Assembly: GCA_025355385.1 (NCBI GenBank)
Contig: JANXZS010000031.1
Location: 1 to 61,943, forward strand
Direction of reading: 5' to 3'
Origin: Acidobacteriaceae bacterium
GTDB taxonomy: Bacteria; Acidobacteriota; Terriglobia; Terriglobales; Acidobacteriaceae
DNA length: 61,943 nt
How positions within the stretch are numbered: the stretch's first letter is position 1; each line of letters opens with the position of its first letter. Below, one piece after another: positions 26,156 to 36,617 of the stretch. The notes under the pieces are model-generated. The model saw only the letters and a list, made by a program, of their open reading frames with translations, ran no database searches and had not been told where the DNA came from. The translations under genes and the position numbers were made by a program.

Positions 26156-28695
26156 TTGCCGGAAGCGCGCGGGTTCCCGATGGGCAGACGGACTCCAGAG
26201 AGCCCGCCAATATATTTGGACACACCGCGATACAGTGATTCGGCAATGCGCTGCCGGTAATTCGGATCCCGCAGTTCGCGGGCGTCGTCAGGGTTGGTGA
26301 GGAAGGAGATCTCGGCGAGGATCGATGGCATGTTCGCGCCGATCAGCACCACAAAGGGAGCCTTCTTCACTCCCCGATCTTTCAACCCGCGGTTGCCGTC
26401 CTCGAGGCCGCTGTACAGGCTTTGCTGCACATCGCCCGCAAACTCCCGCGACTCGTCGATTTTGTCCTTCAACGTAATCTTCTTCACCAGGTCAGAGAGT
26501 TGGTGAATGGACTGGTTCGAGACAGAGTTCTCTCTCGCGGCCACTTCGAGCGCATCCGGCGACGCGGTGAAATTGAGATAATACGTTTCCACACCCCGTG
26601 CGGTAGAGTCGTGGCTGGAATTTGCGTGGACGGAGATGAACAAGTCCGCCTGGGCCTTGTTGGCAATTGCTGTCCGTGTTTCGAGTGGGATGAAAGTATC
26701 GTCATCGCGGGTGTAGATAACGTCCGCGCCGAGGCGTTGCTTCAACAGCTTTCCCAATCGCAGTGCTACATCGAGGACAACTTCTTTTTCTTCAATCCCC
26801 TCAGGGCCCAGGGTGCCAGAGTCGTGGCCTCCATGTCCTGCATCGACCACGATGCGGCCAATCTTCAGCCCCAGCGCGCGGACGAGGGACCGCTGCCCAT
26901 TCGAAGCTGGCGTGGCCTCATGGGTGCTGCTGGCCAACGTATCCAAATCGGATGCACTACTCAACGGCTCTTCAGCGCGGCCTGTCGAGGAGCGCTTCCG
27001 CGTGCGCGACTTGCCTCCAGACAGGACCTCTGCCGGGTTAGTAGCAACTTGTTGCGGCGCGGGGGTGGTGCCTGCCACCGATGCTGAGATGGGTGCCGTG
27101 GTTGGGTGCGTCGTCGCTTTTACGCGATCCTCCTGCTGGCTGAGCGCGGCTACTTCGTCCAGGGAAGATGACTTTGTCTGGCCCGCAATTTTTTTAGGTA
27201 GAGTTTCAGGCGCGGCCTGCGTTGGAAAGGACGTTGGTCGCGTGGTCGATGTTGGGGACGAATCGGTTTCGGCCGGTGTTCCACGCGCAGAGGATAGAAC
27301 CCTGGTAGTCGATGGTTGTGGGTCGGAAGAAGTCGTCTGCCGCCTGGAAGCCGAGTTGTTAGACGACCCCATTGGACCACTGCTCAAAGGTTGCGGCGCA
27401 CTCGATGGCGCGGTTCCCCGGGCAGTCGTTCTGCCTGCGGGGGGAGTCGGATGGGGCACTGCGGCGATCTCGACCGGCGACGGAGAGCCAAACTTGCGTC
27501 CGTGAATATCAATGATCAGGCGATAGGGATTGGGCAACAGGAAAGCGGAGTAATCACTAACGTCGCTGACGTCGAGGACGATGCGGGTGACGTCGCTGGA
27601 GAATTGTGCCGCGCGAATCTTTTTCAGATAGCCGTCATCGGTTACTTCTACCGAGCGGCCGATTAACTCCGGCGAAAGCTTGACTCCGTGCAGGTCGAAG
27701 AAAATGCGGTCGGGGTTAGGAACCCGTGCCGCCTCATACTGAACCTCTTCATCCAGGTCGATGGCGACCCGCGTATAGACGTTGGTAGACCAATGGCGAA
27801 TGCTGGTGACGAGCGGAGGCTTGCCATGCCGAGGGCGTGCCGGGGTCGCAATCGATGTCTCGCTGCTGATTGCGCTGGCCTCGGGCCGAATTGGTCGCGG
27901 CAGAATAATCGCGGGGGCCGGTGCCGGCTTCGCTTTCGTCAGCGGTATTTGCGCGCTGGGGGGAGACGAAGGCGAGGTCTCATTCGCAGACTGGTCGGCC
28001 TTCCCGATGTGCTCCGTATTCATAGCGCCAATGCCACTTGTAGTCGCCGCTGGACCATCGTCGACTACTACTGAAGTGCTCTTTTTGGAGCGCGACAAAT
28101 GCTTCGCGGCAACTTCCTGGCCGCGCATCTCCTTCAATCCCTCGCGAGCCTGGTCGGCGAGCGGACTGTGCGGATAGGCCTGCAAAAACTGTTGATACTT
28201 TTTCTTCGCCTCAGACCTGTCGCCGATATCCCGGTGGTAGATGGCAGCCTCTGTTAGCAACGCATTCGCAGCCAGGCGGCTCGCAGGGTATTGGTGACGC
28301 AGGAACTCGTATTGGCCGATGGCATCGTGCAGTGCCTTGTCATTGTCAAAGACGCGACCCTCATCCGCTAACAGGTCAGCAACAGCAGCCACGCTGGCAT
28401 CGGCCTTCAAAGATGCGGGATTGCCATGATAAACGGCGCGGTAGGCCTCGAGTACACGTTCGTAATCCCGTCGTGTGCGCTGCTGTCGGTCGCGGCCGCT
28501 CAGCGCCTCGCGCATGCGTTGGGCTTTGTCGTAAGGGGAGAGAGGCGGCATTGCGCGGGCAGAAACGTGCCTCGTGGAACCTGCGGGGAGCAGCGGCGTG
28601 AGCATGCTGAGTGCGGCACCGAGAAGCAGGGCCCGAGCAGGGCGCGCTAGTGCAAGCAGGTACACGCACCCTCCGAAGCGAATGGCAAGTGGCAT
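26152..28695 (-). CDS. N-acetylmuramoyl-L-alanine amidase with TPR, AMIN and Amidase_3 domains
   Basis: This 847-residue exported cell-wall hydrolase begins with a signal or membrane segment (ARALLLGAALSMLTPLLPAG). TPR-like helices follow at about 75-190 (AKKKYQQFLQAYPHSPLADQA) and an AMIN domain at about 300-410 (VYTRVAIDLDEEVQYE). A long Ser/Thr/Pro-rich linker leads to Amidase_3 from about 610. Zinc ligands are His in VVDAGHGGHDSG, Glu in GIEEKEVVLD and His in FISVHANSS; the catalytic Glu is in ILAEISFLTN. It cleaves the amide between MurNAc and L-Ala during daughter-cell separation. The stop codon lies in the 118-bp repeat. Confidence 0.93.
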   Translation of the reverse strand: MPLAIRFGGCVYLLALARPARALLLGAALSMLTPLLPAGSTRHVSARAMPPLSPYDKAQRMREALSGRDRQQRTRRDYERVLEAYRAVYHGNPASLKADASVAAVADLLADEGRVFDNDKALHDAIGQYEFLRHQYPASRLAANALLTEAAIYHRDIGDRSEAKKKYQQFLQAYPHSPLADQAREGLKEMRGQEVAAKHLSRSKKSTSVVVDDGPAATTSGIGAMNTEHIGKADQSANETSPSSPPSAQIPLTKAKPAPAPAIILPRPIRPEASAISSETSIATPARPRHGKPPLVTSIRHWSTNVYTRVAIDLDEEVQYEAARVPNPDRIFFDLHGVKLSPELIGRSVEVTDDGYLKKIRAAQFSSDVTRIVLDVSDVSDYSAFLLPNPYRLIIDIHGRKFGSPSPVEIAAVPHPTPPAGRTTARGTAPSSAPQPLSSGPMGSSNNSASRRQTTSSDPQPSTTRVLSSARGTPAETDSSPTSTTRPTSFPTQAAPETLPKKIAGQTKSSSLDEVAALSQQEDRVKATTHPTTAPISASVAGTTPAPQQVATNPAEVLSGGKSRTRKRSSTGRAEEPLSSASDLDTLASSTHEATPASNGQRSLVRALGLKIGRIVVDAGHGGHDSGTLGPEGIEEKEVVLDVALRLGKLLKQRLGADVIYTRDDDTFIPLETRTAIANKAQADLFISVHANSSHDSTARGVETYYLNFTASPDALEVAARENSVSNQSIHQLSDLVKKITLKDKIDESREFAGDVQQSLYSGLEDGNRGLKDRGVKKAPFVVLIGANMPSILAEISFLTNPDDARELRDPNYRQRIAESLYRGVSKYIGGLSGVRLPIGNPRASGN

Positions 28696-28822
28696 AAACG
28701 AGCGAGAGGCTGCACGCCAGAGACACTTCGATTATAAGTTGCGTATACAGGAGCAGCAACGAAGAGAGCCGATGAAAACCGCGAATTTACCTACAAAACA
28801 CGAATCGGAACCCTGCCAGCAA

Positions 28823-31711
28823 CTACCCCAACAGCGCGGATACCACGTCCGCGGCGCTGGCCATGGCGGAGTCCAATTGGCTGGCGTCTTTGCCGCCCGC
28901 CTCAGCCATATCAGGCCGGCCACCGCCTGATCCGCCGACTTTCCTGGCAAGTTCTCCCACAATCTTGCCGGCCTGCACCCTGCCGGTCAGGTCCTTGGTC
29001 ACGCCAACGATCAGCGCTACCTTGCCCTCCTCCTGCGCGGAGCCCAGCACCACTACGCCCGAGCCAAGCTGGTTGCGCAGATTGTCCACAAGGGTGCGCA
29101 ACTGGCCGCGGTCAAGTGCATCGGAGCGATGCGTCAGCACTTTCACACCCTTGACTTCCACGGCATGTTCTTTCGCTGACGAGAGTGCGGCCCCGGCGGA
29201 CTTCATGCGCACCTCATCCAGTTCGCGGCGCAACTTCTTCAACTCTTCATCCGTGGTGGCAAGCTTCTGGCGCAGCGCATCGGCGGGTGACAATTCGGCA
29301 CTGGGAGCAAGCTGAGAGGTGAGCTGTGCCAACTGGTAGTCGCGGCGAAACTCTCCGAGAGCGCCCATTCCGGAAACGGCTTCAATGCGCCGCACTCCCG
29401 AAGACACGCTGCCCTCGCCTAATATTTTGATCAGGCCGATCTCGCCCGTGGCCGCCGTGTGCGTTCCACCGCAAAGCTCGGTCGAAAAGTCGCCGATCCT
29501 TACCACTCGAACCTTTTCCCCATACTTCTCACCGAAGAGAGCCATGGCGTGATACTGGTTCACCGCCGTGTCGATGGGGACGTCTTCAAGGGTCTCGACG
29601 CGCGCGTTCGCCAGCACTTCCTGGTTGATAAGGTTCTCAATGTCCTGCAACTCCTCATCCGCAATTGCGGTGAAGTGCGAGAAGTCAAAGCGCAGCCGTG
29701 TGTTGTCCACCAGCGAACCTGCCTGCTTCACGTGCGTTCCCAGCACCTCGCGCAAGGCGGCGTGCAGAAGATGCGTACCGGTGTGGTTACGCCGGATGGC
29801 CCAGCGGCGGTCGCCGTCAACGACTGTGTCCACCCTGGCGCCGATCTGGAGCGCCTGACGGACGATTGCCTTGTGTGCGCGCACGCCCTGCACCGGGGCA
29901 AAGCAGCCGAGCACCGCGGCAACGACGGTGTTGTGATCGTCGGAGTAGAGCCATCCCGTGTCGCCCACCTGACCGCCGGAATCTGCATAGAAGGAGGTGT
30001 GGTCGAGCACAATGTCTACCTGTTCGCCGGGCGCTGCTTGCTGTACGCCAACACCATCTTTGACGATGGCCAGGATCTCAGCGCCTTGCACGGTGAGCTG
30101 TCGGTAGCCTTCAAAGTCGGTCTTGGGAAGTTCGCGGAATGCCGGGCTGGCGGATTTCTGCGTGCAACCTTTCCATGAAGCGCGGGCGCGGGCCTGCTCC
30201 TGTGCCTTGGCCTTATAGAATCCTTCTTCGTCGAAATCAATTCCTGCGTCCCGGCAAGCATCGCGGATAAAGCCTTCGGGTAAGCCGTAAGTTTCATACA
30301 GGTGGTATGCTCGCCGTCCGTCGTACCTGCGCAGCTTCTTTGCATTTATTAGCAGTGTCTTTTCTTCAGCGGACATCAGGTGAAAATCCGGCTCGTCGGC
30401 GTCACCCTCACCGCCGGTCCCATCTACAAGTGCGTCCTCAAACTCCTTCTGTGTGCTCTTTACTTCGCGCTTGAGGATTGCCTTGGCAGCATCGCTCGGT
30501 CCGCTCTCTGAAATTGAGGCATGTGCAGCCTCATCAATTTCCTTTTCTAGGACGGAAAGGGCGGGACTGAGCACGCGGGCAAATTGCTTCTCTTCAGCTT
30601 CGATAACTTTGGCGGAGCGGTCGGCGGAGTCTTTCAGCTCTGGGTACGCAACCTGCATCTCGTCGCGCACGGCGAAGACCATCTCAAACATGAAGGGCAT
30701 TTCTTGTCCGAGTAGACGCCCGTGATAAATGCCTCGGCGAAGAATCTTGCGCAGGACGTAGCCACGGCCTTCATTGGCGGGCAGCACGCCGTCGGAGATG
30801 AGGAAGGTTGCGGCGCGGGCGTGGTCGGCGATGATGCGCAGGGAGGCGTCGGTCGGAGCATTGCCGTCCTGATACTTCGTGTTCGTCAACTCTCCTGCCC
30901 GCAGCGTGAGTGGCGTAAACAGATCCGTTTCAAAGTTCGATATCTTTCCTTGCAGCACGGCGGCGAGCCGTTCGAGCCCGGCTCCTGTATCGATGGAAGG
31001 CTTAGGCAGCGGCGTCAACGTCGCCTCGCCGGTCGCCGAGAGGCTGCGGTCGAACTGCATGAAGACCAGGTTCCAGATTTCCACGTAGCGCGCATCGTCT
31101 TCGCCGAAGGGCTTGTCTTCGCCCGGAGTCTCTGCAGCCTCAAGCCCCATGTCATAGAAGATCTCGGAACAAGGGCCGCAGGGTCCGGTCTCACCCATCT
31201 GCCAAAAGTTGTCCTTCGCACCATAAGCGCGAATGCGATCCTTGGGCACGCCGACGTTGATCCAGAGCTGCTCCGCCTCTTCGTCGCGTGGCACTGAGGC
31301 ATCGCCTTCAAAGATGGTGACGTAGAGCTTGTCCTTTGAGATCGCAAGCCAATCGGGCGAGGTAATCAACTCCCACGCAAACTCGATTGCCTCCCGCTTG
31401 AAGTAGTCGCCAAAGCTGAAGTTTCCCAGCATCTCAAAGAAGGTGTGGTGCCGACGCGTGAAGCCCACGTTTTCCAGATCGTTGTGCTTGCCGCCTGCAC
31501 GCACGCACTTCTGTGAGCTGGTCGCGGTTGAGTAGTTGCGATGTTCCGCCCCGAGAAAGACGTCCTTGAACTGGTTCATCCCGGCGTTGGTAAACAACAA
31601 TGTGGGATCGTTCGCTGGAACCAGCGAAGAGGAGTGCACACAGCGGTGGCCCTTCGACTCAAAAAAGCGAAGGAAAGTTTCGCGAATTGCGGACCCGGTC
31701 ATAGATTGCAT
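28823..31711 (-). CDS. alaS: Alanyl-tRNA synthetase
   Basis: The protein has 962 residues, longer than the usual 870-880. The catalytic domain starts [24 protein letters not shown]. The editing domain has zinc-binding [16 protein letters not shown] and [13 protein letters not shown]. The C-terminal DHHA1-type domain has [11 protein letters not shown] and [12 protein letters not shown]. The extra length is mostly an acidic insertion of about 60-70 residues around [20 protein letters not shown], just before [15 protein letters not shown]. It charges tRNA-Ala and hydrolyses mischarged Ser and Gly. Two Met codons (31711, 31702) are possible starts. recX lies 85 bp downstream on the same strand. 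Confidence 0.97.
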   Translation of the reverse strand: MQSMTGSAIRETFLRFFESKGHRCVHSSSLVPANDPTLLFTNAGMNQFKDVFLGAEHRNYSTATSSQKCVRAGGKHNDLENVGFTRRHHTFFEMLGNFSFGDYFKREAIEFAWELITSPDWLAISKDKLYVTIFEGDASVPRDEEAEQLWINVGVPKDRIRAYGAKDNFWQMGETGPCGPCSEIFYDMGLEAAETPGEDKPFGEDDARYVEIWNLVFMQFDRSLSATGEATLTPLPKPSIDTGAGLERLAAVLQGKISNFETDLFTPLTLRAGELTNTKYQDGNAPTDASLRIIADHARAATFLISDGVLPANEGRGYVLRKILRRGIYHGRLLGQEMPFMFEMVFAVRDEMQVAYPELKDSADRSAKVIEAEEKQFARVLSPALSVLEKEIDEAAHASISESGPSDAAKAILKREVKSTQKEFEDALVDGTGGEGDADEPDFHLMSAEEKTLLINAKKLRRYDGRRAYHLYETYGLPEGFIRDACRDAGIDFDEEGFYKAKAQEQARARASWKGCTQKSASPAFRELPKTDFEGYRQLTVQGAEILAIVKDGVGVQQAAPGEQVDIVLDHTSFYADSGGQVGDTGWLYSDDHNTVVAAVLGCFAPVQGVRAHKAIVRQALQIGARVDTVVDGDRRWAIRRNHTGTHLLHAALREVLGTHVKQAGSLVDNTRLRFDFSHFTAIADEELQDIENLINQEVLANARVETLEDVPIDTAVNQYHAMALFGEKYGEKVRVVRIGDFSTELCGGTHTAATGEIGLIKILGEGSVSSGVRRIEAVSGMGALGEFRRDYQLAQLTSQLAPSAELSPADALRQKLATTDEELKKLRRELDEVRMKSAGAALSSAKEHAVEVKGVKVLTHRSDALDRGQLRTLVDNLRNQLGSGVVVLGSAQEEGKVALIVGVTKDLTGRVQAGKIVGELARKVGGSGGGRPDMAEAGGKDASQLDSAMASAADVVSALLG

Positions 31712-31796
31712 AGCGACTTTCAGTCTACTGGAGACTTCAGTTTACGGATGCTCCCCTTCTCCTCGGGGCCCGGAATTGTCGACTGGCTTCGCTGGA

Positions 31797-32360
31797 CTAC
31801 TCTTGACTGGAGTCGTCGTCCAGGCCCAGCGCCTCGATGGGCGCTATGGCGTCCACTTCCACCCGCCAGTTGCGGAGCACCTTGAAGATCACGCCTAGCG
31901 AAAAACCCGCGCGCACCAGTCGCCGCATGACCCGCGTGGTTTCCTTCTCGTCCTTCGGCTTGTGGATGCCTTTGCGCTCCAGGTGGCGGCGGGCCAGATC
32001 TTCTTCATTCACATTCTCGTAAGCGGTGTCGAGCGTCGTGGTCACAATCTCGGTATGGATGCCCCTCAGCATCAACTCCTGTTGCACCCGGCGTTTGCCG
32101 AACTTTTCGTTCTCCTGGCGCAGGCGCGTGTACTCGGCGGCAAAAGCAGTGTCGTTGAGGTAATGCATGGCTTCAAGTTTACTGATGACAGCATCGATCT
32201 TCACTGCGCCGGTCTCGCCCTCTTCTACCTTCACGCCCAGCAGCCGCTTCAACTGCTGAACGGTGCGCATGTGGCGGCTGAGCGCGCCCAAGGCGTATTC
32301 GTAGAGCGCCGCTGCGTCGAGCGGATCGGCCTTCTTACGCGGACTGCGGCCAAAAGACAT
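31797..32360 (-). CDS. recX: Regulatory protein RecX
   Basis: The start at ATG 32360 has GAGG five bases upstream and gives 187 residues; a longer frame reads into the S9 peptidase gene. Three-helix RecX repeats are seen in AALYEYALGALSRHMRTVQQLKRLL, MHYLNDTAFAAEYTRLRQENEKFGKRRVQQEL and EEDLARRHLERKG. RecX limits RecA filament growth. Its start is two bases after the S9 peptidase stop, so the two are probably co-transcribed; recA is not nearby. Confidence 0.88.
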   Translation of the reverse strand: MSFGRSPRKKADPLDAAALYEYALGALSRHMRTVQQLKRLLGVKVEEGETGAVKIDAVISKLEAMHYLNDTAFAAEYTRLRQENEKFGKRRVQQELMLRGIHTEIVTTTLDTAYENVNEEDLARRHLERKGIHKPKDEKETTRVMRRLVRAGFSLGVIFKVLRNWRVEVDAIAPIEALGLDDDSSQE

Positions 32361-32362
32361 AC

Positions 32363-34564
32363 CTACCTCGATGCCGCGCTGGTTGCTGGTGCCTGCTTCT
32401 CTATTCCCCGTTTTGTACCGATCCACTGATCTACCCAGTCGCTGACAACCTGATTCCACAGTCTTGAATTTTGCGGCTTGAGAATCCAGTGCCCTTCGTC
32501 CGGGAAGTAGAGCATCTTTGAGGGCACATTCATGCGCTGTAGCGTAGTGAAGAGTTGAAAGCCCTCCGACACATCCAGCCGGTAGTCGAGCTGGCTGTGA
32601 ATGACGAGTGTCGGCGTTTTGAAATTCTTCGCGTGGAGCGCCGGGGACCATTTGCGGAAGGGATTGGCGGCTGTCGACTTGCCGTAGTAGTCCCACGGCT
32701 TGCCCTTAAACTCCCAGTCGTTGAACCATAGCTCCTCGGTGCTTCCGTAAGCCGACTCAGGATTGAACATGCCGTCGTGCGAGACGATGCATTGGAATCG
32801 GGCGGTGTGGCCGAGCACCCAGTTGGCCATGTATCCGCCATAGCTGGCGCCCAGCGCGCACTCGCGGCTCTTGTCGATGAAACTGTAGTGCTGCTCAGCA
32901 TAGTCGAGGCCGCGCATCAAGTCGATGTAGGGCCTGCCGCCCCAGTCGCCGTTGACGCCATCGGTAAAGGCCTGCCCGTAGCCGGTCGAGCCGCGCGGGT
33001 TGATCATCACGACGACATAACCATCGGCGGCGAAGTATTCCGCATTCCAGCGATAGCTCCAGGCATCGCCCCAAGCACCTTGCGGCCCGCCGTGAATGAG
33101 GAATTTAACGGGATACTTTTTCGTCGATTCGAAGGCGGGCGGCCTGATAAGAAAGCCTTCCACCTGGACCTTGCCGACGGAAGGGAAGTAGAACGGCTCC
33201 ATCGCAGGCAGATCGAGTTGCGAGAGGAGGGCGTCGTTCAGGTGGGTAATGGGGAACTCTTGTAGTTCCTCCACTCGAGTCTGCAGGTTGTTGCGCCCGG
33301 GCGGCAACTTGCCCAAACCTTCAGAGTTGGCTGTGTTCCCGATTGGGGATACCCCGAGAGAAACGATTTCGGCGGGTGCGTTGACCATCATTTTTGATGC
33401 GAACAACCTTGCGTCCCGTGTCGTGAAGAGGGATCCGTATTCCCCTTTTTCGGTTAGCTTGATGAGATTGCCATGTTCTGCCGGAATCCAAAAAACTGGC
33501 GATTCGCCAACATCGCCCGCGACGAAGTAGATCCCCTTCGAGTCCCATGCCCAAGCGAACTCGTCCACCCAGCGATCGAATCTCGGCAGCACTTCTTTCA
33601 AGGTCTTCGCTGCCCGGTCATAGAGCATCAACCGGAAGCGGTCGCTCTCGTATCCCGCGCGCGCCTGGGAACGGAATGCGATGTACTTGCCGTCCGGTGA
33701 GTAGGCCGGGCTGAAGTCGCCGCCGGGGCTGGTGCTGATCTTCACAGGCTTGGCATTTGCGTCATCCAACCGCAGCGTAAAGATGTCCGCGTTGGTGCTG
33801 ATTGCGGGGATGGGGTCTAGATTCTCAGTGAATGCAATCTCCTTCCCGTCCGGCGAGAATCCGTAGGCATCCGGACCCCCTAGCGAGAACGGAGGAACGT
33901 CGTGTGTGTCTCCTGCGTTCAGGTCGCGCGGCGTGCCACCATCGGCGGAGACCAGAAAAAGGTGGCTGCGCTTTTCGCTCCCGTAGGCGTTCCAGTGGCG
34001 ATACAGCAGTTCGGTAAATATCCGCGCCTTGACCTTCGAGGCAGTTTTCTCTTCGTCGCGCGTCTTGTTGCAGGCATCGTCCTTGCATTCGGGGTAAACG
34101 GCGGACGTGAATAGAATCTGCTTCCCGTCTGGTGACCACATGGCCCCATCCGCCTCGGTGCTCATGGAAGTGAGTTTTCGCTGTTCGGCTATGGTTCCTG
34201 TCGCGGGATTAAAGATGGCGATGTAGATCTGCTGGCTGCCTTCGCGTGCGCTGGTAAAGAGAATCTGCTTACCATCTGGTGAAAATCGGCCGCCGTTTTC
34301 GCCGTCGAGGGCGGCTGTCAGGGGGCGCGCCTCGCCTCCCTTTGCAGGAATCACCCAGAGCCGAGTTGTCTTGGTGTTCTTGTCCAGATCGGCGTCTGTA
34401 ACCGCATAGACCACCCAACTGCCATCGGGCGATACGGTAAAACCTCCCAGCCGGTGCATCTTCATCAGGTCTTCAAATTGCATGGGACGCTTGGCTTGGG
34501 CGTAGGCCGGCGTCAAAAGGGCAGCAAAGAGCAGCAGCGATAAAGCGGAGCGACGTGCGGGCAT
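32363..34564 (-). CDS. Secreted S9 prolyl-oligopeptidase-family peptidase
   Basis: The start at ATG 34564 has GAGGAA four bases upstream and begins a clean signal peptide (ALSLLLFAALLTPAYAQA), giving 733 residues. The N-terminal half is a WD40-like propeller with TolB-type repeats (SPDGSWVVYAV, SPDGKQILFTSA, SPDGKEIAFTEN). The C-terminal alpha/beta hydrolase carries catalytic Ser574 (LGASYGGYMANW), Asp660 (SQLDYR) and His692 (DEGHWIL). It should hydrolyse short peptides, often dipeptide or acylated amino-acid ends, in the periplasm. recX follows two bases after its stop. Confidence 0.94.
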   Translation of the reverse strand: MPARRSALSLLLFAALLTPAYAQAKRPMQFEDLMKMHRLGGFTVSPDGSWVVYAVTDADLDKNTKTTRLWVIPAKGGEARPLTAALDGENGGRFSPDGKQILFTSAREGSQQIYIAIFNPATGTIAEQRKLTSMSTEADGAMWSPDGKQILFTSAVYPECKDDACNKTRDEEKTASKVKARIFTELLYRHWNAYGSEKRSHLFLVSADGGTPRDLNAGDTHDVPPFSLGGPDAYGFSPDGKEIAFTENLDPIPAISTNADIFTLRLDDANAKPVKISTSPGGDFSPAYSPDGKYIAFRSQARAGYESDRFRLMLYDRAAKTLKEVLPRFDRWVDEFAWAWDSKGIYFVAGDVGESPVFWIPAEHGNLIKLTEKGEYGSLFTTRDARLFASKMMVNAPAEIVSLGVSPIGNTANSEGLGKLPPGRNNLQTRVEELQEFPITHLNDALLSQLDLPAMEPFYFPSVGKVQVEGFLIRPPAFESTKKYPVKFLIHGGPQGAWGDAWSYRWNAEYFAADGYVVVMINPRGSTGYGQAFTDGVNGDWGGRPYIDLMRGLDYAEQHYSFIDKSRECALGASYGGYMANWVLGHTARFQCIVSHDGMFNPESAYGSTEELWFNDWEFKGKPWDYYGKSTAANPFRKWSPALHAKNFKTPTLVIHSQLDYRLDVSEGFQLFTTLQRMNVPSKMLYFPDEGHWILKPQNSRLWNQVVSDWVDQWIGTKRGIEKQAPATSAASR

Positions 34565-34830
34565 GATTCCTCTGGTCTTCTTCTCGACTTCTTCTGGACT
34601 CGGGCGCACTGGTAGGGGAGCCAATGCTAGGAAACTGTCAGTGTAAATGGTGTCGTGGCGAATTGTGTGCTGGATGCGAGACTGCGCGTTTCGTTCCATC
34701 TGTTTGCCAAGGCTTTGGATGAATTCTCGCCGCCACGATTGACGTTCCTGCCCATTGCTGCGTCTATTAGAAAGGGCGTGGGTAACTGCTCTTCGAACTT
34801 GGTAGGAAGAAATACAAGGCTGGAGATACT

Positions 34831-35748
34831 TTGAGATTAAAGCGAAAGATCCTCGCGGTCGCATTCATGCTTGGTTTTCTTGGCTCAATCGGGGCCCGGG
34901 CGCAGAAGGATAGCTACACGCCCATGCCGGTCGAGTCCGGATTCGGAGCCATGGATACGAGTGCGCCATCTGGGCCGCCGGAGGAGATTATCCAGCACTT
35001 CGCTGCGAAAGAGAGCGAATTTCGCCATGCCCTGGACAACTACGTCTATCGGCGTTCGGTAAAGGTGCAAACGATGGACGATGGCAAGGTCGATGGGGAG
35101 TATCAAGAACTGGACGACGTCTCCTTCGACTCAAGTGGCAGGCGGATGGAGCATGTGCTCTTCGCGCCGCAGAATTCGCTGGAACGAGTGCAGATGAGCC
35201 CGGCAGACTTCGCTGATATCCAGCAGAGGCTGCCCTTTGTCCTCACTTCGCAGGACATCGCACAGTACAACGTCACCTACCTGGGCAAGCAGAAAGTGGA
35301 TGAGTTGCAGACGTATGTCTTCGATGTTGAACCTAAGGTGATGGAAAAGAACAAGCGCTACTTCAAAGGCCGCATCTGGGTCGACCAGACGGATCTGCAG
35401 ATCGTGGTCACCAGTGGCAAGAATGTGCCCGATGACACGCGGAAGGGACACGAGGATCTATCCCCGCCTTTCACTACTTACCGCGAACAGATAGATGGCA
35501 AGTACTGGTTTCCTACCTACACCAAGGCCGAAGGTGTCCTGCACTTTCAGGGTTGCAAGGGGTGCCTGTCGAACGATGTCCACATTCGCCAGGTGGTGAA
35601 ATACACCGATTACAAGCAATTCAAGTCCACCGTGAAGATCATCTACAACGGCGCGGACATTACCAACAATGGACAGCCTCAGGACGGAAAATCCCAGGAG
35701 GGAAAGCCGGCACCTGCCGCGGGAGCAGCACCAACTCCACCAAAGTAG
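34831..35748 (+). CDS. Exported LolA/outer-membrane lipoprotein-sorting-like protein
   Basis: The 305-residue frame starts at TTG with GGAG five bases upstream and a signal peptide (LAVAFMLGFLGSIGARAQ). The mature part has FAAKESEFRHALDNYVYRRSVKV, YLGKQKVDELQTYVFDV, KGRIWVDQTDLQIV and YREQIDGKYWFPTY. This alternating beta pattern is like LolA/RseB-type half barrels that bind acyl chains. It ends in a Pro/Ala/Gly-rich tail. Similar proteins are frequent and uncharacterised in Acidobacteria. It is transcribed away from the S9 peptidase gene. Confidence 0.7.
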   Translation: MRLKRKILAVAFMLGFLGSIGARAQKDSYTPMPVESGFGAMDTSAPSGPPEEIIQHFAAKESEFRHALDNYVYRRSVKVQTMDDGKVDGEYQELDDVSFDSSGRRMEHVLFAPQNSLERVQMSPADFADIQQRLPFVLTSQDIAQYNVTYLGKQKVDELQTYVFDVEPKVMEKNKRYFKGRIWVDQTDLQIVVTSGKNVPDDTRKGHEDLSPPFTTYREQIDGKYWFPTYTKAEGVLHFQGCKGCLSNDVHIRQVVKYTDYKQFKSTVKIIYNGADITNNGQPQDGKSQEGKPAPAAGAAPTPPK

Positions 35749-35873
35749 CGCAGGTCTGGCGTTTACATGATTCGACAGCGGGGTTGCCTAGAGACAAGTC
35801 TGTTGAGCGCGCACGAAAACTGCTCACCTTACAGAACATGGTTTCATTCGCCCTGTTGCGGTTCTGCTAGTGG

Positions 35874-35991
35874 CTATAGCAGAAGCAGGGTTCCTGTAAG
35901 GTGATCCACACACCTCTGCAAGCATTCTCATGAAGAAAATGCCTACATCGCTGACGCTGGATACATCACGCTATCCCTGCTTCTGCTTTAG
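35874..35991. repeat. 118-bp inverted-repeat element, copy 2
   Basis: It has the same length and orientation as copy 1. The terminal repeats CTATAGCAGAAGCAGGG and CCCTGCTTCTGCTTTAG match at 16 of 17 positions. The 38-base identical block is at 35937-35974. The right repeat supplies the TAA stop of the HNH gene. Just left of the element, TTCTGCTA at 35862-35869 forms an extra inverted match with TAGCAGAA inside its left end and may be a decayed end of another copy. Confidence 0.85.
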
Positions 35992-36578
35992 TAGTACAGA
36001 TACCTGCGCCACTTGGGGTCAGAGTGGCCGATCATCCGCATGATGTGGCGGCTGGTATGCAGGGAGAAGGGTCGCGGCTCGCGCAGCAGTTGCATGTCGG
36101 TCATCTCATGCAACAGGCGGTTGCCCTTGCTACGATTGCAGGCGTGGCAGCAGGCGACCAGATTCTCCCATGTGGAGAGCCCTCCGCGAGAACGCGGCTG
36201 CACATGATCGAGCGTCAGCTCTCCCGCAGGCAGGACGGCGCAGCAATATTGGCAGGTATTCCGGTCACGCAGCAGGATATTTTTTCGGGAGAGGGCGCGC
36301 GTTTGATGGGGGATGCGGCGATACTCAAGTAGTCGAATGACCGATGGCATAGCTATGTGGATGCGAGCGGCGTGCAGGAACGCTCCCTGTTCCTCCTCGG
36401 TCTTGGCCACACCTTTAAGCACCAGGACCAGGGCTCGGCGCGCGCCGCAGATGTTGATCGGCTCGTACGAGGCGTTCAGAACCAGCACCGGCGTCTGCAT
36501 GGTGGATGGCGCGCGGTACTCTTCCTGAACGACGACGTGGCACTTAGCGAGTGATTTCTGTTTACGAGCGTGGACCAT
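35988..36578 (-). CDS. HNH endonuclease
   Basis: The start at ATG 36578 has GGGA six bases upstream and gives 196 residues; ATGs at 36596 and 36500 are alternatives. The conserved start of the family, VLVLNASYEPINICGARRALVLVLKG, is present. The HNH core is LTLDHVQPRSRGG, then WENLVACCHACNRSKGN. CQYC and CCHAC pairs hold a structural zinc. Proteins of this type are common stand-alone genes in many phyla, with nuclease activity inferred from the fold only. The stop lies within the 118-bp element. Confidence 0.9.
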   Translation of the reverse strand: MVHARKQKSLAKCHVVVQEEYRAPSTMQTPVLVLNASYEPINICGARRALVLVLKGVAKTEEEQGAFLHAARIHIAMPSVIRLLEYRRIPHQTRALSRKNILLRDRNTCQYCCAVLPAGELTLDHVQPRSRGGLSTWENLVACCHACNRSKGNRLLHEMTDMQLLREPRPFSLHTSRHIMRMIGHSDPKWRRYLYY

Positions 36579-36617
36579 GGTTTTTCCCAGAGACATCTCT
36601 CCCCCGAAAGAATCGAC

